Of a stretch of DNA of 64,000 bases, positions 45,504 to 54,986 are shown piece after piece. How positions within the stretch are numbered: position 1 is the stretch's first letter; every line of letters begins with the position of its first letter. Position numbers and translations under genes: made by a program. Origin of the DNA: Nitrospirillum amazonense (GTDB lineage: Bacteria; Pseudomonadota; Alphaproteobacteria; Azospirillales; Azospirillaceae); contig NZ_VITN01000011.1 in the NCBI RefSeq assembly GCF_007828045.1, positions 146,367 through 210,366 of the forward strand, written 5' to 3'. The notes beneath the pieces were generated by a model, which was given only the letters and a program-made list of their open reading frames with translations, ran no database searches and was not told the DNA's origin.

Positions 45504-46359
45504 GGGTAACAGGATGAGCGAGCCCCTGACCGCCGGCACCAACCCGAATGACAACAAGCTGGGTGGGTACCTGAAGGACCGGCGCACCAGGCTGGACCCG
45601 GTCGCCCTGGGCTTCCCGGCGGAGCGGCGGCGCACCGCCGGCCTCCGCCGGGAGGAAGTGGCGCAGCGCGCCAACATCAGCCCCACCTGGTACACCTGGC
45701 TGGAACAGGGCCGGGGCGGCGCCCCCTCCGCCGATGTGCTGGACCGCATCGCCCGCGCCCTGATGCTGACGGAGGCGGAGCGGGAGCATTTGTTCCTGCT
45801 GGGCCTGGGTCGCCCGCCCGAGGTGCGGTACCGCCGGAACGACAGCGTCACCCCCCGCCTGCAACGCGTGCTGGACGCGCTGGACCCCAGCCCCGCCCTG
45901 ATCCGCACGGCGACCTGGGATGTGGTGGCCTGGAACCGGGCGGCCACCGTCATGCTGGCGGATTACGGCGCGCTGCCGCCGGAGCGGCGCAACATCCTGC
46001 GCATTCTTTTCCTGGACCCGCGCGCCCGCGCCGTGCAGTACGACTGGGAAAGCGTGGCGCGTTTCGTCCTGGGCGCCTTCCGCATCGACGCCGCGCGGGC
46101 GGGGGCCGCCGCCGAGGTGGAGCCGCTGGTGGACGAGTTGTGCCGCCTCAGCCCCGAGTTCGCGGCGCTATGGCGCGAGAACGGGGTCGTCAGCGCACCG
46201 CATGAGGCGGTGAAACACATCCGCCATCCCGTCATCGGCCCCCTCGCCTTCGAATACACGGCCTTCGCGGTGGATGGCCGGACAGACCTCACCATGACGG
46301 TCTACAACCCCGCCACGGCGGAGGACGCCCAGCGCATCCAGTCGCTGATGCGGTCGTGA
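45502..46359 (+). CDS. Helix-turn-helix regulator with MmyB-like ligand-binding domain
   Basis: A 285-residue regulator. An N-terminal XRE-type helix-turn-helix ([29 protein letters not shown]) is followed by the MmyB-like domain with its usual [14 protein letters not shown] and [16 protein letters not shown]. Members control divergent SDR or exporter genes, and some bind fatty acids. It diverges from the tandem SDR pair and its stop codon abuts the stop of the convergent MFS gene. Start 45502 or 45514. Confidence 0.9.
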   Translation: MGNRMSEPLTAGTNPNDNKLGGYLKDRRTRLDPVALGFPAERRRTAGLRREEVAQRANISPTWYTWLEQGRGGAPSADVLDRIARALMLTEAEREHLFLLGLGRPPEVRYRRNDSVTPRLQRVLDALDPSPALIRTATWDVVAWNRAATVMLADYGALPPERRNILRILFLDPRARAVQYDWESVARFVLGAFRIDAARAGAAAEVEPLVDELCRLSPEFAALWRENGVVSAPHEAVKHIRHPVIGPLAFEYTAFAVDGRTDLTMTVYNPATAEDAQRIQSLMRS

Positions 46360-47547
46360 TCACGCCGTCTCGGCCATCCGCGCCCGGCGCAGATAAAGCG
46401 ACAAAGCGACGCCCAGCCCCGCCGCGGCCCCACCCACCAGGAAGACGCTGCCATAGCCGGCGCGGTCGGCCAGGAAACCGACCAGCGGACCCGTCAGGCC
46501 ATAGGCCAGATCCTGGAAGGCGGTGAAACCGCCCAGGGCCGTGCCGCGCAGGTGCGGGGGCACCAGGTGCACCACCTCCCGCCCCATGGATGGGAAGATC
46601 ATGGAGCAGCCCAGGCCGGTCATGAAGGCGCCGGCCAAGGCCAGGACCGGGTCGTGCGCGCTCCACACCAGGACTTGGCCCGCGGCCTCAACGGCCAGCG
46701 AGCCGGTGGCCACCAGCAATCCGCCGATGCGGTCCGGCAGGTGGCCGAACGCCACCCGCATCAGGACGAAGCCGCCGCCGAACGCCGTGAGGCCCAGGCC
46801 GGCGTGGTCCCACATCCGGTTGAGAAAATAGAGGGCGAAGAAGGCGCCGATGGCGGCGAAGCCGATGCCCTGCAGGCAGACGATCAACCCGTGCAGCCAG
46901 ATGCGGCCCATCACGCCCAGGAAGGATGGGCGGACGGCCGGGGGATGAGGGGCGACGCCGGCCAGCGGCCAGATCGCCAGCAGCCCCAGACAGGGCAAAA
47001 CGGCGCTCACCGCCATGGCGCCGGCGAAGCCGGCATGGTCCAGCAGCGCCAGGCCGATGGGCCCGCCCACGGCCAGCGCGCCGTAGATGGCGGCGCCGAC
47101 AAGGGACAGGACCTTGCCCGTGCGCTGGGGCCCCACCATGCCAATGCCCCAGGCGACGACGCCGACCCCGGTGAAGCTTTCGCCCAGGCCCAGCAGCACA
47201 CGGCCGGCCAATAGGATCAGGAAGGCTGGCACCGGCCTGTCCTGCGGCAGGCCCGCGCCCAGGGACACCAGGCCGCCCACCCCGTAGAGGACCAGGCCGC
47301 GCGCCACGGCCGCCTTGGCGCCCCGCCGGTCGGCCAGGCCGCCCGCCGGCCCCCGGCTGAGGATGGCGGTTAGAAAGGTCATGCCGGTGCCAAGGCCGGC
47401 CCAGGCATTGTCCAGCCCAAGCTGCCCGGTGACATAGACGGGCACGGCCGGAAGGGGGATGGCGACACAGAGGTAGGACAGGAAAAGGATGCCGATCAGC
47501 AGCGGCAGGCGGCGCTGCGCCGGATCACGCGACGGAATGGATGCCAT
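46360..47547 (-). CDS. MFS exporter, YfcJ/YhhS-like
   Basis: A 395-residue transporter with twelve predicted helices. Segments agree with E. coli YfcJ: FLTAILSRGPAGGLADRRGAK (key part LSRGPAGGLADRRGAK), GLGESFTGVGVVAWGIGMVGP (key part GVVAWGIGMVGP), LTAFGGGFVLMRVAFG, and RGTALGGFTAFQDLAYG. That family exports sugars or drugs. ATG at 47547 is chosen because helix 1 (LPLLIGILFLSYLCVAIPLP) follows shortly. It lies directly against the end of the MmyB-type gene. Confidence 0.88.
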   Translation of the reverse strand: MASIPSRDPAQRRLPLLIGILFLSYLCVAIPLPAVPVYVTGQLGLDNAWAGLGTGMTFLTAILSRGPAGGLADRRGAKAAVARGLVLYGVGGLVSLGAGLPQDRPVPAFLILLAGRVLLGLGESFTGVGVVAWGIGMVGPQRTGKVLSLVGAAIYGALAVGGPIGLALLDHAGFAGAMAVSAVLPCLGLLAIWPLAGVAPHPPAVRPSFLGVMGRIWLHGLIVCLQGIGFAAIGAFFALYFLNRMWDHAGLGLTAFGGGFVLMRVAFGHLPDRIGGLLVATGSLAVEAAGQVLVWSAHDPVLALAGAFMTGLGCSMIFPSMGREVVHLVPPHLRGTALGGFTAFQDLAYGLTGPLVGFLADRAGYGSVFLVGGAAAGLGVALSLYLRRARMAETA

Positions 47548-47957
47548 GGAAACGCTCCGGGCTCTTGCCCCGGCCGGCGGCACGCGCGGCAACGCACGAG
47601 CCGTCCGGTGGGACGGGTCGATGCGTTGGTTGACGTGGAACGCTTACGGCCGCCTTGGGAGAGCGACATCAGAGGAGGCACGTCGCCGTACCGTGCTGAA
47701 AATACGACGACTTCGCCCCATCGCCTAGTCGCATTGGGGCAGTGTCTGAGGTGACAAGAACAAGCGTTTGTTTTTTCTAATGAAACAGGCTCAGTTCATT
47801 CCGATTCCGGGTCTTCGTCGCCCCTATCAGCGCGCCGATGCTCAGCTTTCCCAAAGTCGGGCGGACGGGGCACGGCACAAACGGCCAACGGCCACACGCG
47901 GTGTGAGGAATGCCCCTTAAGATATTGTAATCGGCTTTAATTTCTGTGTCGGCTCAT
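47548..47957. other. Intergenic region upstream of MFS gene and downstream of ABC-F gene
   Basis: About 410 bases. No credible gene, RNA or mobile element. One weak stem, GCCCCA (47715-47720) with TGGGGC (47735-47740), is present. The stretch 47755-47960 is more AT-rich than its surroundings. The MFS promoter should lie near 47550-47700. Confidence 0.45.
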
Positions 47958-49550
47958 CTAATTTCTCAAGCGCCCCGGGGCCAGCCATCGGGTGACGCCG
48001 ATGGCCTGAAGGAAGGCCAAGTCATGGCTGACCACCAGCAGGGCGCCGTCATAGGCGCGCAAGCCCGCCTCCACCACCTCGATGGCGTCAATGTCCAGAT
48101 GGTTGGTGGGCTCATCCAGGATCAGCAGGGGCGGCGGCGCCTCGCCCCCCAGCACACAGGCGAGGCCGGCGCGCATCAGCTCGCCGCCGCTCAGGCTGGC
48201 CACCCCTTGCAAGGCAGCATCGGCGCGGAAACGGAACCGGGCCAGGGCGGCACGGCAGCTATTCTCCGTGGCACCGGGGTTCAGGCGGCGAAAGTTCTCC
48301 AGGACGGACAGCGCCGGATCCAGCACGCTCACCCGCTGGTCCAGCAGCGCCAGACCGGTGTGGACCCGCACGGCACCTGACCAGGGCGCCAGGCGACCGG
48401 CGATCACCGCCAGCAGGGTGCTCTTGCCCGAGCCGTTGGGTCCCTCCACCGCCACCCGCTCCGGCCCCGTCACCGTCAGGGGCAGGCCGTCCAGGATGGG
48501 GTGCCCCTCGGCATAGCCGGCGGTCACCTCTTCCAGCGCCAGCACCACCTTCTGCGCGGGCAGATGGGTGGAGGCCAGCGTGATGGATAGGGGCTGCAGC
48601 ACCTCGATGCGGGCGCGGGCGATTGCGGCGGCATCCGCCGCCTGGGCGCCGCGGGCATCGGCCAGGCGGGCCCCCGCCCCGGCGCTGCGCTCGGCGCTGT
48701 CCTGGCGCATGCCCAGCAGCAGGCGCGGCATGTCGCCCTTGTCCGCCTTGCGCCGGCCGGCACCATCGCGCCGCGCCTGGCGCTCCACCGCCTCCTGCGC
48801 CCGCCGGGCGGCATCGGCCACCCGTTTCTCCGCCTCATCCAGGTCGTGCCGGGCCGCCGCCAGTTCCTGGGCCTTCAGGGCGCGGTATCGGCTCCAGCCC
48901 CCGCCGTAGCTCGTGGCGCCCAGGGAGGTCAGCTCGACGATGGCGTCCATGCCCTCCAGCAGGTCGGGATCATGGCTGACAACGATGGCGCCGGCCTTCC
49001 ACCCCGCCAGCAGGGCCGCCACGGCGGCGCGGCCCTCCGCGTCCAGGTTGTTGGTGGGCTCATCCAGCAGCAGGAAGTCCGGCTCGGCGAACACCAGGGC
49101 GGCCAGAGCCACCCGCGTGCGCTGGCCGCCCGACAGCGCCGCCAGCGGCGTCCCCGGTGTCACGTCCAGGGCTAAACGGGCAAGCGCCCCCTCCAGCCGC
49201 GTCTCCAGGGTCCAGTCAGCCTCCGCCAATTCATCCATCGTGGCGACGCCCCGCTCCGCCCGGCGCAGCAGCGCCAAACCGTCGGCCACGCCGAACAGAT
49301 CGGCCACGGTCTCGTCCGCCCGCAGGTGCGCGCCTTGGCGCAACACGCCCAGGGTACCGGACACCGTCACGGCACCCGTCTGCAGCGGCAGCGCCCCAGC
49401 GATCAACGCCAACAGCGTGGATTTGCCCACGCCGTTGCGCCCGACCAGGCCGGTGCGCTGGGGTCCGAAACTGAGGGAGAGATGGGAGAAAAGCGGGCGC
49501 CCGTCAGGCGTGGCCCAGCTGAGATCGGCAAGCGCGATGGTGGCAGGCAT
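47958..49550 (-). CDS. ABC-F family ATPase
   Basis: A 530-residue protein with two ATP-binding cassettes and no membrane segments. Walker A sites are GLVGRNGVGKSTLL and VEGPNGSGKSTLL; signature motifs LSGGQRTRVAL and LSGGELMRAGL; Walker B/D-loop LLLDEPTNNLD and LILDEPTNHLD. The linker between cassettes is charged (PtIM-like, about residues 230-320). ABC-F proteins act on the ribosome exit site, in translation rescue or antibiotic protection; sequence alone does not say which. ATG at 49550. It diverges from the AAA+ gene across about 400 bases. Confidence 0.9.
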   Translation of the reverse strand: MPATIALADLSWATPDGRPLFSHLSLSFGPQRTGLVGRNGVGKSTLLALIAGALPLQTGAVTVSGTLGVLRQGAHLRADETVADLFGVADGLALLRRAERGVATMDELAEADWTLETRLEGALARLALDVTPGTPLAALSGGQRTRVALAALVFAEPDFLLLDEPTNNLDAEGRAAVAALLAGWKAGAIVVSHDPDLLEGMDAIVELTSLGATSYGGGWSRYRALKAQELAAARHDLDEAEKRVADAARRAQEAVERQARRDGAGRRKADKGDMPRLLLGMRQDSAERSAGAGARLADARGAQAADAAAIARARIEVLQPLSITLASTHLPAQKVVLALEEVTAGYAEGHPILDGLPLTVTGPERVAVEGPNGSGKSTLLAVIAGRLAPWSGAVRVHTGLALLDQRVSVLDPALSVLENFRRLNPGATENSCRAALARFRFRADAALQGVASLSGGELMRAGLACVLGGEAPPPLLILDEPTNHLDIDAIEVVEAGLRAYDGALLVVSHDLAFLQAIGVTRWLAPGRLRN

Positions 49551-49956
49551 GATGGATATCCCCGAAGACGGAACGAAGGCTCGTCGTGTTCGGGCGGAAA
49601 TCCATGAAGCACCATCCAGTTGGTTCGCACTCGCCCCAGAGTATGGGGAAGAGGGTGTGATGACACAAGGCAAACCGCGTCGGCGCCCGGTCGCAGAGTC
49701 GCGCCGGGCCTTGTGATATCGCCGGATTAGGATTATAGGTGCCCGCGTCAGGCCCTATGCCTGCCCGATCAGGAGTAAATGGATTGCTGGCCCACATGCC
49801 CTTCACAGGCGCGGCCGGCGGCATCCACTCCCTTCCGTAAGGCGCTCCCTATTTGTGGGGGCGATGCGGCGGGGCCATGGATGCGCCGCCCGCAGCCCGA
49901 ACCAAACGGATGGACCGTGACGTGCGTGTCGCCTTGCGCCGACGCGCGCTGATCGT
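49551..49956. other. ABC-F / AAA+ divergent intergenic region
   Basis: About 400 bases with no convincing gene. ORFs on the minus strand run into the ABC-F leader and are compositionally random. ABC-F genes are often preceded by attenuators; I looked for a leader peptide with a terminator and did not find a clear one. Confidence 0.4.
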
Positions 49957-51921
49957 ATGAACGGATTTTTCATGAACGAATGGACGATGGTCCGGTGCCT
50001 GGCGCTCCGGATCGGCGTGGTGGGCGATGCACGCCTGCGCCGCGCCCTTGACGGCTGGGCGGATGCCCAGGCCGAATGGCTCAACCTGGATGACAAGCGC
50101 GACTGGGCTTCCGCCCTTGCGGCCCTGGACGACCCGCAGGACCATGGGCCCCCCTCGCATGCGCTGGCCATCGTGAATGTGCTGGCCCCGACCCTGGCGC
50201 TGGATGCTTTTGACACCGCCCTGCTGCGCCTTCTGGTGGCCGTGGGCCGACTGCCGCGCGCCGCGGGATTGGCCGAGGCCTGGAGCGAGCACGGCCGCGA
50301 CCTGCCCGTCCTGCTGGGTGGGGCGGCTGGCGCGGCCCCCGCCGATGCCGACCGGGCCGTCCGCCGCAGCGCCGCCTCGCGGCTCGGCCTCGCCGACTTC
50401 CGCGCCAATCGGCGGGGAGTGATCGAGGTCAATCTCCGCTGGCCATTGGAAAGGCTGCTCGATCGTGCCGCCGCCGATCGCGCCTCCGTGATTGCCACCC
50501 TGATCGGCCCGCATCAGCAGGCGCGGCTGACACTGGCTGATTTCGCTCACGTCGCCGACATCGACTTCCTTGTGCGGTTGCTGGCGGGGGCCAGCCGCGA
50601 CCGGGCCTCAGGCGTCAACATTCTGATCCACGGGCCGCCGGGCACAGGCAAAACCGAACTGGCGCGCACCCTCGCCCAGGCGGCGGGCCTGGCGCTGTAT
50701 GGCGTGGGCGAGGCCGATGATGACGGCGATGAGCCTAGCCGCTGGGACCGCGTCTGCGCACTGCAACTCGGCCAGCGCGTCATGGGCCCGGCGGGCGCGG
50801 CCGCATTGCTGTTTGACGAGATGGAGGATCTGATCGGCGACGCCAAACCATCGGACGGGGACTGGATGACCGGGCGCCAGGGCAGCAAGGTCTTCATCAA
50901 TCGCCTGCTGGAAACCAACGACGTGCCGGTGATCTGGACGACCAACGCGCTGGGCAACATCGACGCGGCGATCCTGCGGCGCATGAGCTTCGTCCTCAAG
51001 CTCGACCTGCCCACCCCCAACGCGGCACGGCGGATGCTGAAGCGGATCGCGTCGGAGGAAGGAATCGTCCCCTCCTCCCGGCTGGAAGCCTTGCTCGACG
51101 TGGCGCCCGAGACCGCCACCGTCCTGCGCGTGGCGGCACGGGCCACGCGACTGGCCGGCGAACCCGAAGAGGCCGTCCGCCCCGCCACGGCACTGGTGTG
51201 CGCCTTACGGGGCAGCGAAGTACCCGTGGCGAACGGGGAACAGCTGGATCTCGATCTTTTCGAGAGCACCGTACCGCTGGCCCCCCTGCTGGCGCGGTTG
51301 GAGGAAAGTGCCGGCAAAGGGGGCGAAGACCTGGATGTGTCGCTGTTGCTCACGGGGCCGCCGGGCACGGGCAAGACCGCGCTGGCGCATCATCTGGCCC
51401 GCGCGCTCGACCGTCCGCTGGTGGTCAAGCGCGCCTCCGACCTGCTGTCGCGCTGGGTGGGCGGCACCGAGGCCGCCATCGCCAAAGCCTTTAGCGACGC
51501 GCGCGAGCGCGGCCATGTGCTTTTGTTCGACGAGGTGGATTCCCTGCTGTTTGATCGCGGTTCCGCGACCCATAGTTGGGAGTCGGGCCAGGTCAATGAA
51601 ATGCTGACTTGGCTGGACCGTCATCCCCTGCCGGTGATCGCCACCACCAACCACGCCCACCGGCTGGATACCGCCGCCCTACGCCGCTTCGTATTCAAGA
51701 TCGATCTGGCGCCGCTGGGGCCAACGCGCGCGGCCGTGGCTTTCGAGCGGTTCTTCGGCATGCCCGCCCCCGCCGGCATGGCAAGCCACCTGACCCCTGG
51801 CGATTTCGCGGCGGTGAAGCGGCAACTGCGCCACCAGCCCGCCCGCGACGCCCATGACCTGCTGGATCGCCTGTCGAGCGAGGGTGCGTGGCGTCCCGTG
51901 CGGGCGAAGATGGGGTTCTGA
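49957..51921 (+). CDS. Tandem double-AAA+ ATPase
   Basis: A 654-residue soluble protein with a unique N-terminal domain (about 1-210) and two AAA+ modules, a p97/Cdc48-like layout. Module 1: Walker A GPPGTGKT (226-233), Walker B LLFDEME (284-290), sensor TTNA (328-331), arginines R341/R342. Module 2: Walker A GPPGTGKT (467-474), Walker B LLFDEVD (522-528), sensor TTN (563-565), R576/R577. Both modules look competent. No protease, helicase or transmembrane part is seen. It stands alone between the ABC-F gene and tRNA-Ser. The role, perhaps unfolding or remodelling a complex, is unknown. Start could also be ATG 49972 or 49987. Confidence 0.8.
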   Translation: MNGFFMNEWTMVRCLALRIGVVGDARLRRALDGWADAQAEWLNLDDKRDWASALAALDDPQDHGPPSHALAIVNVLAPTLALDAFDTALLRLLVAVGRLPRAAGLAEAWSEHGRDLPVLLGGAAGAAPADADRAVRRSAASRLGLADFRANRRGVIEVNLRWPLERLLDRAAADRASVIATLIGPHQQARLTLADFAHVADIDFLVRLLAGASRDRASGVNILIHGPPGTGKTELARTLAQAAGLALYGVGEADDDGDEPSRWDRVCALQLGQRVMGPAGAAALLFDEMEDLIGDAKPSDGDWMTGRQGSKVFINRLLETNDVPVIWTTNALGNIDAAILRRMSFVLKLDLPTPNAARRMLKRIASEEGIVPSSRLEALLDVAPETATVLRVAARATRLAGEPEEAVRPATALVCALRGSEVPVANGEQLDLDLFESTVPLAPLLARLEESAGKGGEDLDVSLLLTGPPGTGKTALAHHLARALDRPLVVKRASDLLSRWVGGTEAAIAKAFSDARERGHVLLFDEVDSLLFDRGSATHSWESGQVNEMLTWLDRHPLPVIATTNHAHRLDTAALRRFVFKIDLAPLGPTRAAVAFERFFGMPAPAGMASHLTPGDFAAVKRQLRHQPARDAHDLLDRLSSEGAWRPVRAKMGF

Positions 51922-51980
51922 TGGGAAGCGACACAGCGGGAAAGGCCCCGTTCCGAGCGATGGGCCGGACGGAAGGGCGT

Positions 51981-52070
51981 TGGCGGATGGGGTGGGATTC
52001 GAACCCACGGGACCCTTGCGAGTCCGCTAGTTTTCAAGACTAGAGCCTTAAACCACTCGGCCACCCATCC
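51981..52070 (-). tRNA. tRNA-Ser (anticodon UGA)
   Basis: Read on the minus strand, a 90-base class II tRNA. The acceptor GGATGGG (52064-52070) pairs with CCCATCC (51985-51991). The anticodon loop CTTGAAA gives UGA, the long variable arm is typical of serine, and the T-arm is GTGGGTTCGAATCCCAC. The discriminator G and an encoded CCA (51981-51983) complete it. Reads UCA codons and, by wobble, others of the UCN box. Confidence 0.96.
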
Positions 52071-52227
52071 GTCTTTTCCGTCAGTAGGTTGGCGTACACC
52101 CTCAATCCTGGACGGGAAGAAGATTCCATCCGGTTCCCACCGACCGCCCGGGCCTTGGGCGCCGGGAGGCCCATCGTCTAGCATTCCCTCGCGGCCCGCG
52201 TCCACACGGTTGCGCGACGTGCCGCCA

Positions 52228-52899
52228 TTATTCCTGGCCGCTGCCCCGCCAGGCCCGCACCAGGTTGCAGCATTCCTGCGCCAGTTGGATGCGCCGGAGC
52301 GGTTCGGCGGACAGCGCCGGCGGGAACAGGCACGCCACAACCGGCGTGGCATCGACATCCAGGGCCAGGACGACACGCTGTTCAGGCGCCGGGTTCTCGA
52401 CCTGGTGGGGGATGGAGAAGTCACCCGCCCAGGCCTGGCCGGGGGGATAGGCCGCCGCCTCGTGTCCAACCCAGGTGACGGCGGCTGGCGGGACGGCGAT
52501 GGGAATGAGGATGCGCGCCTCCTCCAGGTGCAGGGCTTGGCCGTCGTAGTGCCATTTCAGAATCTCGCCCGGCCCCTGCCGCAGCAGGTAGCAGGCCCGC
52601 ACGCGCCAGTCCGCGCGCACCAGAAGCGCGGCGACGGACGGCATCAAGGCCAATGCCGGCATCGCCACCGGCGCCCCGTCCAGGCGCCGGTCCAGCAGCG
52701 GCACGGATGTCCAGCCGTTGGTGCCGCCGAAACTACCACGCGCCTCGGCCGGCAAATCCCGGTCCAGGGTGGCGAAGTCCGCCTGAAGCGCGGCCACATC
52801 CATCGCCATGGCCAATGGACCATGCAGCGCCAGCCCGCTGTCGCGCGTCAATTCCTGCCAAGGATGCAAGCCCGCCCCCGTCCCCACGCCGTGCGCCAC
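52228..52899 (-). CDS. Aspartyl/asparaginyl beta-hydroxylase-like protein
   Basis: A 223-residue protein of the Fe(II)/2-oxoglutarate hydroxylase superfamily, AspH type. The facial triad is His117 and Asp119 in KWHYDG and His165 in FSIPHQVENP; Arg175 (EQRVVLALD) would bind 2-oxoglutarate. No signal peptide. Bacterial members hydroxylate proteins or small molecules; the substrate here is unknown. ATG at 52899. It lies 157 bases beyond the tRNA-Ser and diverges from the DUF885 gene. Confidence 0.75.
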   Translation of the reverse strand: MAHGVGTGAGLHPWQELTRDSGLALHGPLAMAMDVAALQADFATLDRDLPAEARGSFGGTNGWTSVPLLDRRLDGAPVAMPALALMPSVAALLVRADWRVRACYLLRQGPGEILKWHYDGQALHLEEARILIPIAVPPAAVTWVGHEAAAYPPGQAWAGDFSIPHQVENPAPEQRVVLALDVDATPVVACLFPPALSAEPLRRIQLAQECCNLVRAWRGSGQE

Positions 52900-53047
52900 C
52901 TTCCTGTTTAGCGGTTAAGCCGCCGGCCCGCCATGGGACAGGCCACCCGTCGGCACGCACCCACGCCGGGCGTTTTCCCCCTCGCGCCCCGCCCCCCAGC
53001 CGGGTACAAGCGGATCAGGCAGTTGCATACAATATCGGGAGCGAGAC

Positions 53048-54898
53048 ATGTCGGATATCAGCCGCCGCGCGTTGCTGGCGGGCGCCTCGGCCGTGGCCAC
53101 CAGCCTGGCCCTGCCCTTCCCCGTCCGGGCCGCGGAGGCCACGTCGGCGCCCGGCGACGCCGCCGCGGAAAAGCTGCTGGCCGGTATCGCCGAGCGGCTG
53201 CTGGCCGAATATCCGGAAAACGCCACGGCCCTGGGCATCGACAAGGACGCGCGCGCCGCCCTGCACGGCCGCCTGACCGACCGTTCCGCCGCCGCCGACC
53301 GCGCCCGCGCCGCCTGGGCGGGCGAAACGCTGAAGACCCTGCGGGCGGTCGACCGCGCCCCCCTGTCCGCCACCCAGGCGCTGAACGTGGACGTGACCGA
53401 GGAGGCCTTCCGCACGGCGGTCGAGGGCTGGCGCTTCCCCTTCGGCGACGTGGGCACGCTTTCCGGCCAGAACAGCTTCCGCAACACGCCCTATTCGGTG
53501 ACGCCCCTGGGCGGCGCCTATGTAGACGTGCCCACCTTCCTCGACACCCAGCACGCGGTGGAGACCGCGGCCGACGCCGACGCCTACCTGGCGCGGGTCG
53601 AGGCCTATGCCGGCGAGCTGGCGGCGGAAGCCGAGCGCCTGGACCATGACCGCGGCGTGGGCATGGTGGCGCCGGACTTCGTGCTGGACATCATGCTGGG
53701 CCAGATGGTGCCGGCGCGGGCCGAGCCCATCGCCCAGTGGGGCCTGGCGGAGTCGCTGCGCCAGCGCGCGGCCAAGGCGAAGTTGCCGGACCGCTACGCC
53801 AAGGAGGTGGAGGCGCTGTGCACCGCCAAGGTGGCGCCGGCGCTGGACAAGCAGATCGCGGCATTGAAGGCCCAGCGCGCCGTGGCGGTGGCGGAGCCCG
53901 GCGTGTGGCAGCGGCCGCAGGGGGAGGAGTACTACGCCTGGGCCCTGCGCGCCGGCACCACCACCACCCGCACGGCGGAGGAGATGCACGCCCAAGGCCG
54001 TGAGCAGATCGCCCAGATCCAGGCGGAGATGGACACCCTGCTGAAAGCCCAGGGCCTGAGCCAGGGCACGGTGGGTGAACGCATGACGGCGTTAGCCAAG
54101 CGGCCGGACCTGCTGTTCGCCAACGACGACGCCGGCCGCGCCAAGCTGCTGGAATATCTGAACGGCCGCATCGCCGACATCCGCACCCGCCTGCCCCGCG
54201 CCTTCGCCACCCTGGTGCAGGGCAAGCTGGTCATCCGCCGTGTGCCGCCCGCCATCCAGGACGGCGCCCCCAACGGCTATGCCTCGGCCGGCAGCATCGA
54301 CGGCAGCGTGCCCGGCTACTACTACATCAACCTCAAGGACACGGGCATCTGGCCGCGCTACTCCCTGCCCACGCTGTGCTATCACGAGGGCATTCCCGGC
54401 CATATCTGGCAGGGCGAGTACGCCAATCAACTACCCCTGATCCGCACCCACCTGGCCTTCAACGCCTATTCCGAGGGCTGGGCCCTGTATGCCGAGCAGT
54501 TGGGCAACGAGCTGGGCGCCTATGACGGCGACCCGCTGGGCAAGCTGGGCTTCCTGCAGTCCATTGGCTTCCGCGCCTGCCGCCTGGTGGTGGACACCGG
54601 CATGCACGCCAAGCGCTGGGGCTTTCAGCAAGCGTTGGACTGGTTCCACGCCAACACCGGCATGCCGGTGGCCCAGCTGCGCAGCGAGCTGAACCGCTAT
54701 TGCGCCATGCCGGCCCAGGCCTGCGGTTACAAGATGGGGCACAACCAGATCAACATGCTGCGCCGGAAGGCCGAGGGCGCCCTGGGCGCCCGCTTCGACC
54801 TCAAGCGTTTCGACGACGCCCTGGTGCTGTCGGGCAACGTGCCCCTGACCCTGCTGGAACGCATCGTCGACCGCCACATCGCGGCGATGAAGGGGTAA
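53048..54898 (+). CDS. Tat-exported DUF885 metallopeptidase-like protein
   Basis: A 616-residue exported protein. The N-terminus SDISRRALLAGASAVATSLALPFPVRAAEA is a twin-arginine signal peptide (RR at 6-7, hydrophobic core, cleavage near VRAAEA). The DUF885 signature HEGIPGH, a HExxxGH zinc-site variant, occurs in CYHEGIPGHIWQ, and EGWALYAEQLG follows. DUF885 proteins are predicted carboxypeptidases, but the substrate is not established. ATG at 53048 with GGGAGCGAGAC upstream. Single gene, followed by a GC-rich hairpin. Confidence 0.87.
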   Translation: MSDISRRALLAGASAVATSLALPFPVRAAEATSAPGDAAAEKLLAGIAERLLAEYPENATALGIDKDARAALHGRLTDRSAAADRARAAWAGETLKTLRAVDRAPLSATQALNVDVTEEAFRTAVEGWRFPFGDVGTLSGQNSFRNTPYSVTPLGGAYVDVPTFLDTQHAVETAADADAYLARVEAYAGELAAEAERLDHDRGVGMVAPDFVLDIMLGQMVPARAEPIAQWGLAESLRQRAAKAKLPDRYAKEVEALCTAKVAPALDKQIAALKAQRAVAVAEPGVWQRPQGEEYYAWALRAGTTTTRTAEEMHAQGREQIAQIQAEMDTLLKAQGLSQGTVGERMTALAKRPDLLFANDDAGRAKLLEYLNGRIADIRTRLPRAFATLVQGKLVIRRVPPAIQDGAPNGYASAGSIDGSVPGYYYINLKDTGIWPRYSLPTLCYHEGIPGHIWQGEYANQLPLIRTHLAFNAYSEGWALYAEQLGNELGAYDGDPLGKLGFLQSIGFRACRLVVDTGMHAKRWGFQQALDWFHANTGMPVAQLRSELNRYCAMPAQACGYKMGHNQINMLRRKAEGALGARFDLKRFDDALVLSGNVPLTLLERIVDRHIAAMKG

Positions 54899-54907
54899 AG
54901 GCTGACG

Positions 54908-54939
54908 GGCGGCGGCCGGAAAAGGCTCCGGCCACCGCC
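54908..54939 (+). terminator. GC-rich hairpin after DUF885 gene
   Basis: GGCCGGA (54914-54920) pairs with TCCGGCC (54927-54933) and the stem extends outward with one mismatch to 54908 and 54939. It lacks a T-run, so it is a possible but weak terminator. Confidence 0.4.
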
Positions 54940-54986
54940 GTATCAATCCAGGTCACGCCCCCCCATTTTGCACACCACCGCCGTGG

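Noticed and set aside
47489..47728. 79-residue plus-strand ORF across the MFS start
   Set aside because: Antisense to the MFS N-terminus, arginine-rich, with no credible ribosome site or family.
49504..49824. Minus-strand ORF upstream of the ABC-F gene, possible leader peptide
   Set aside because: Overlaps the ABC-F start, has no good ribosome site, and no attenuator hairpin follows it.
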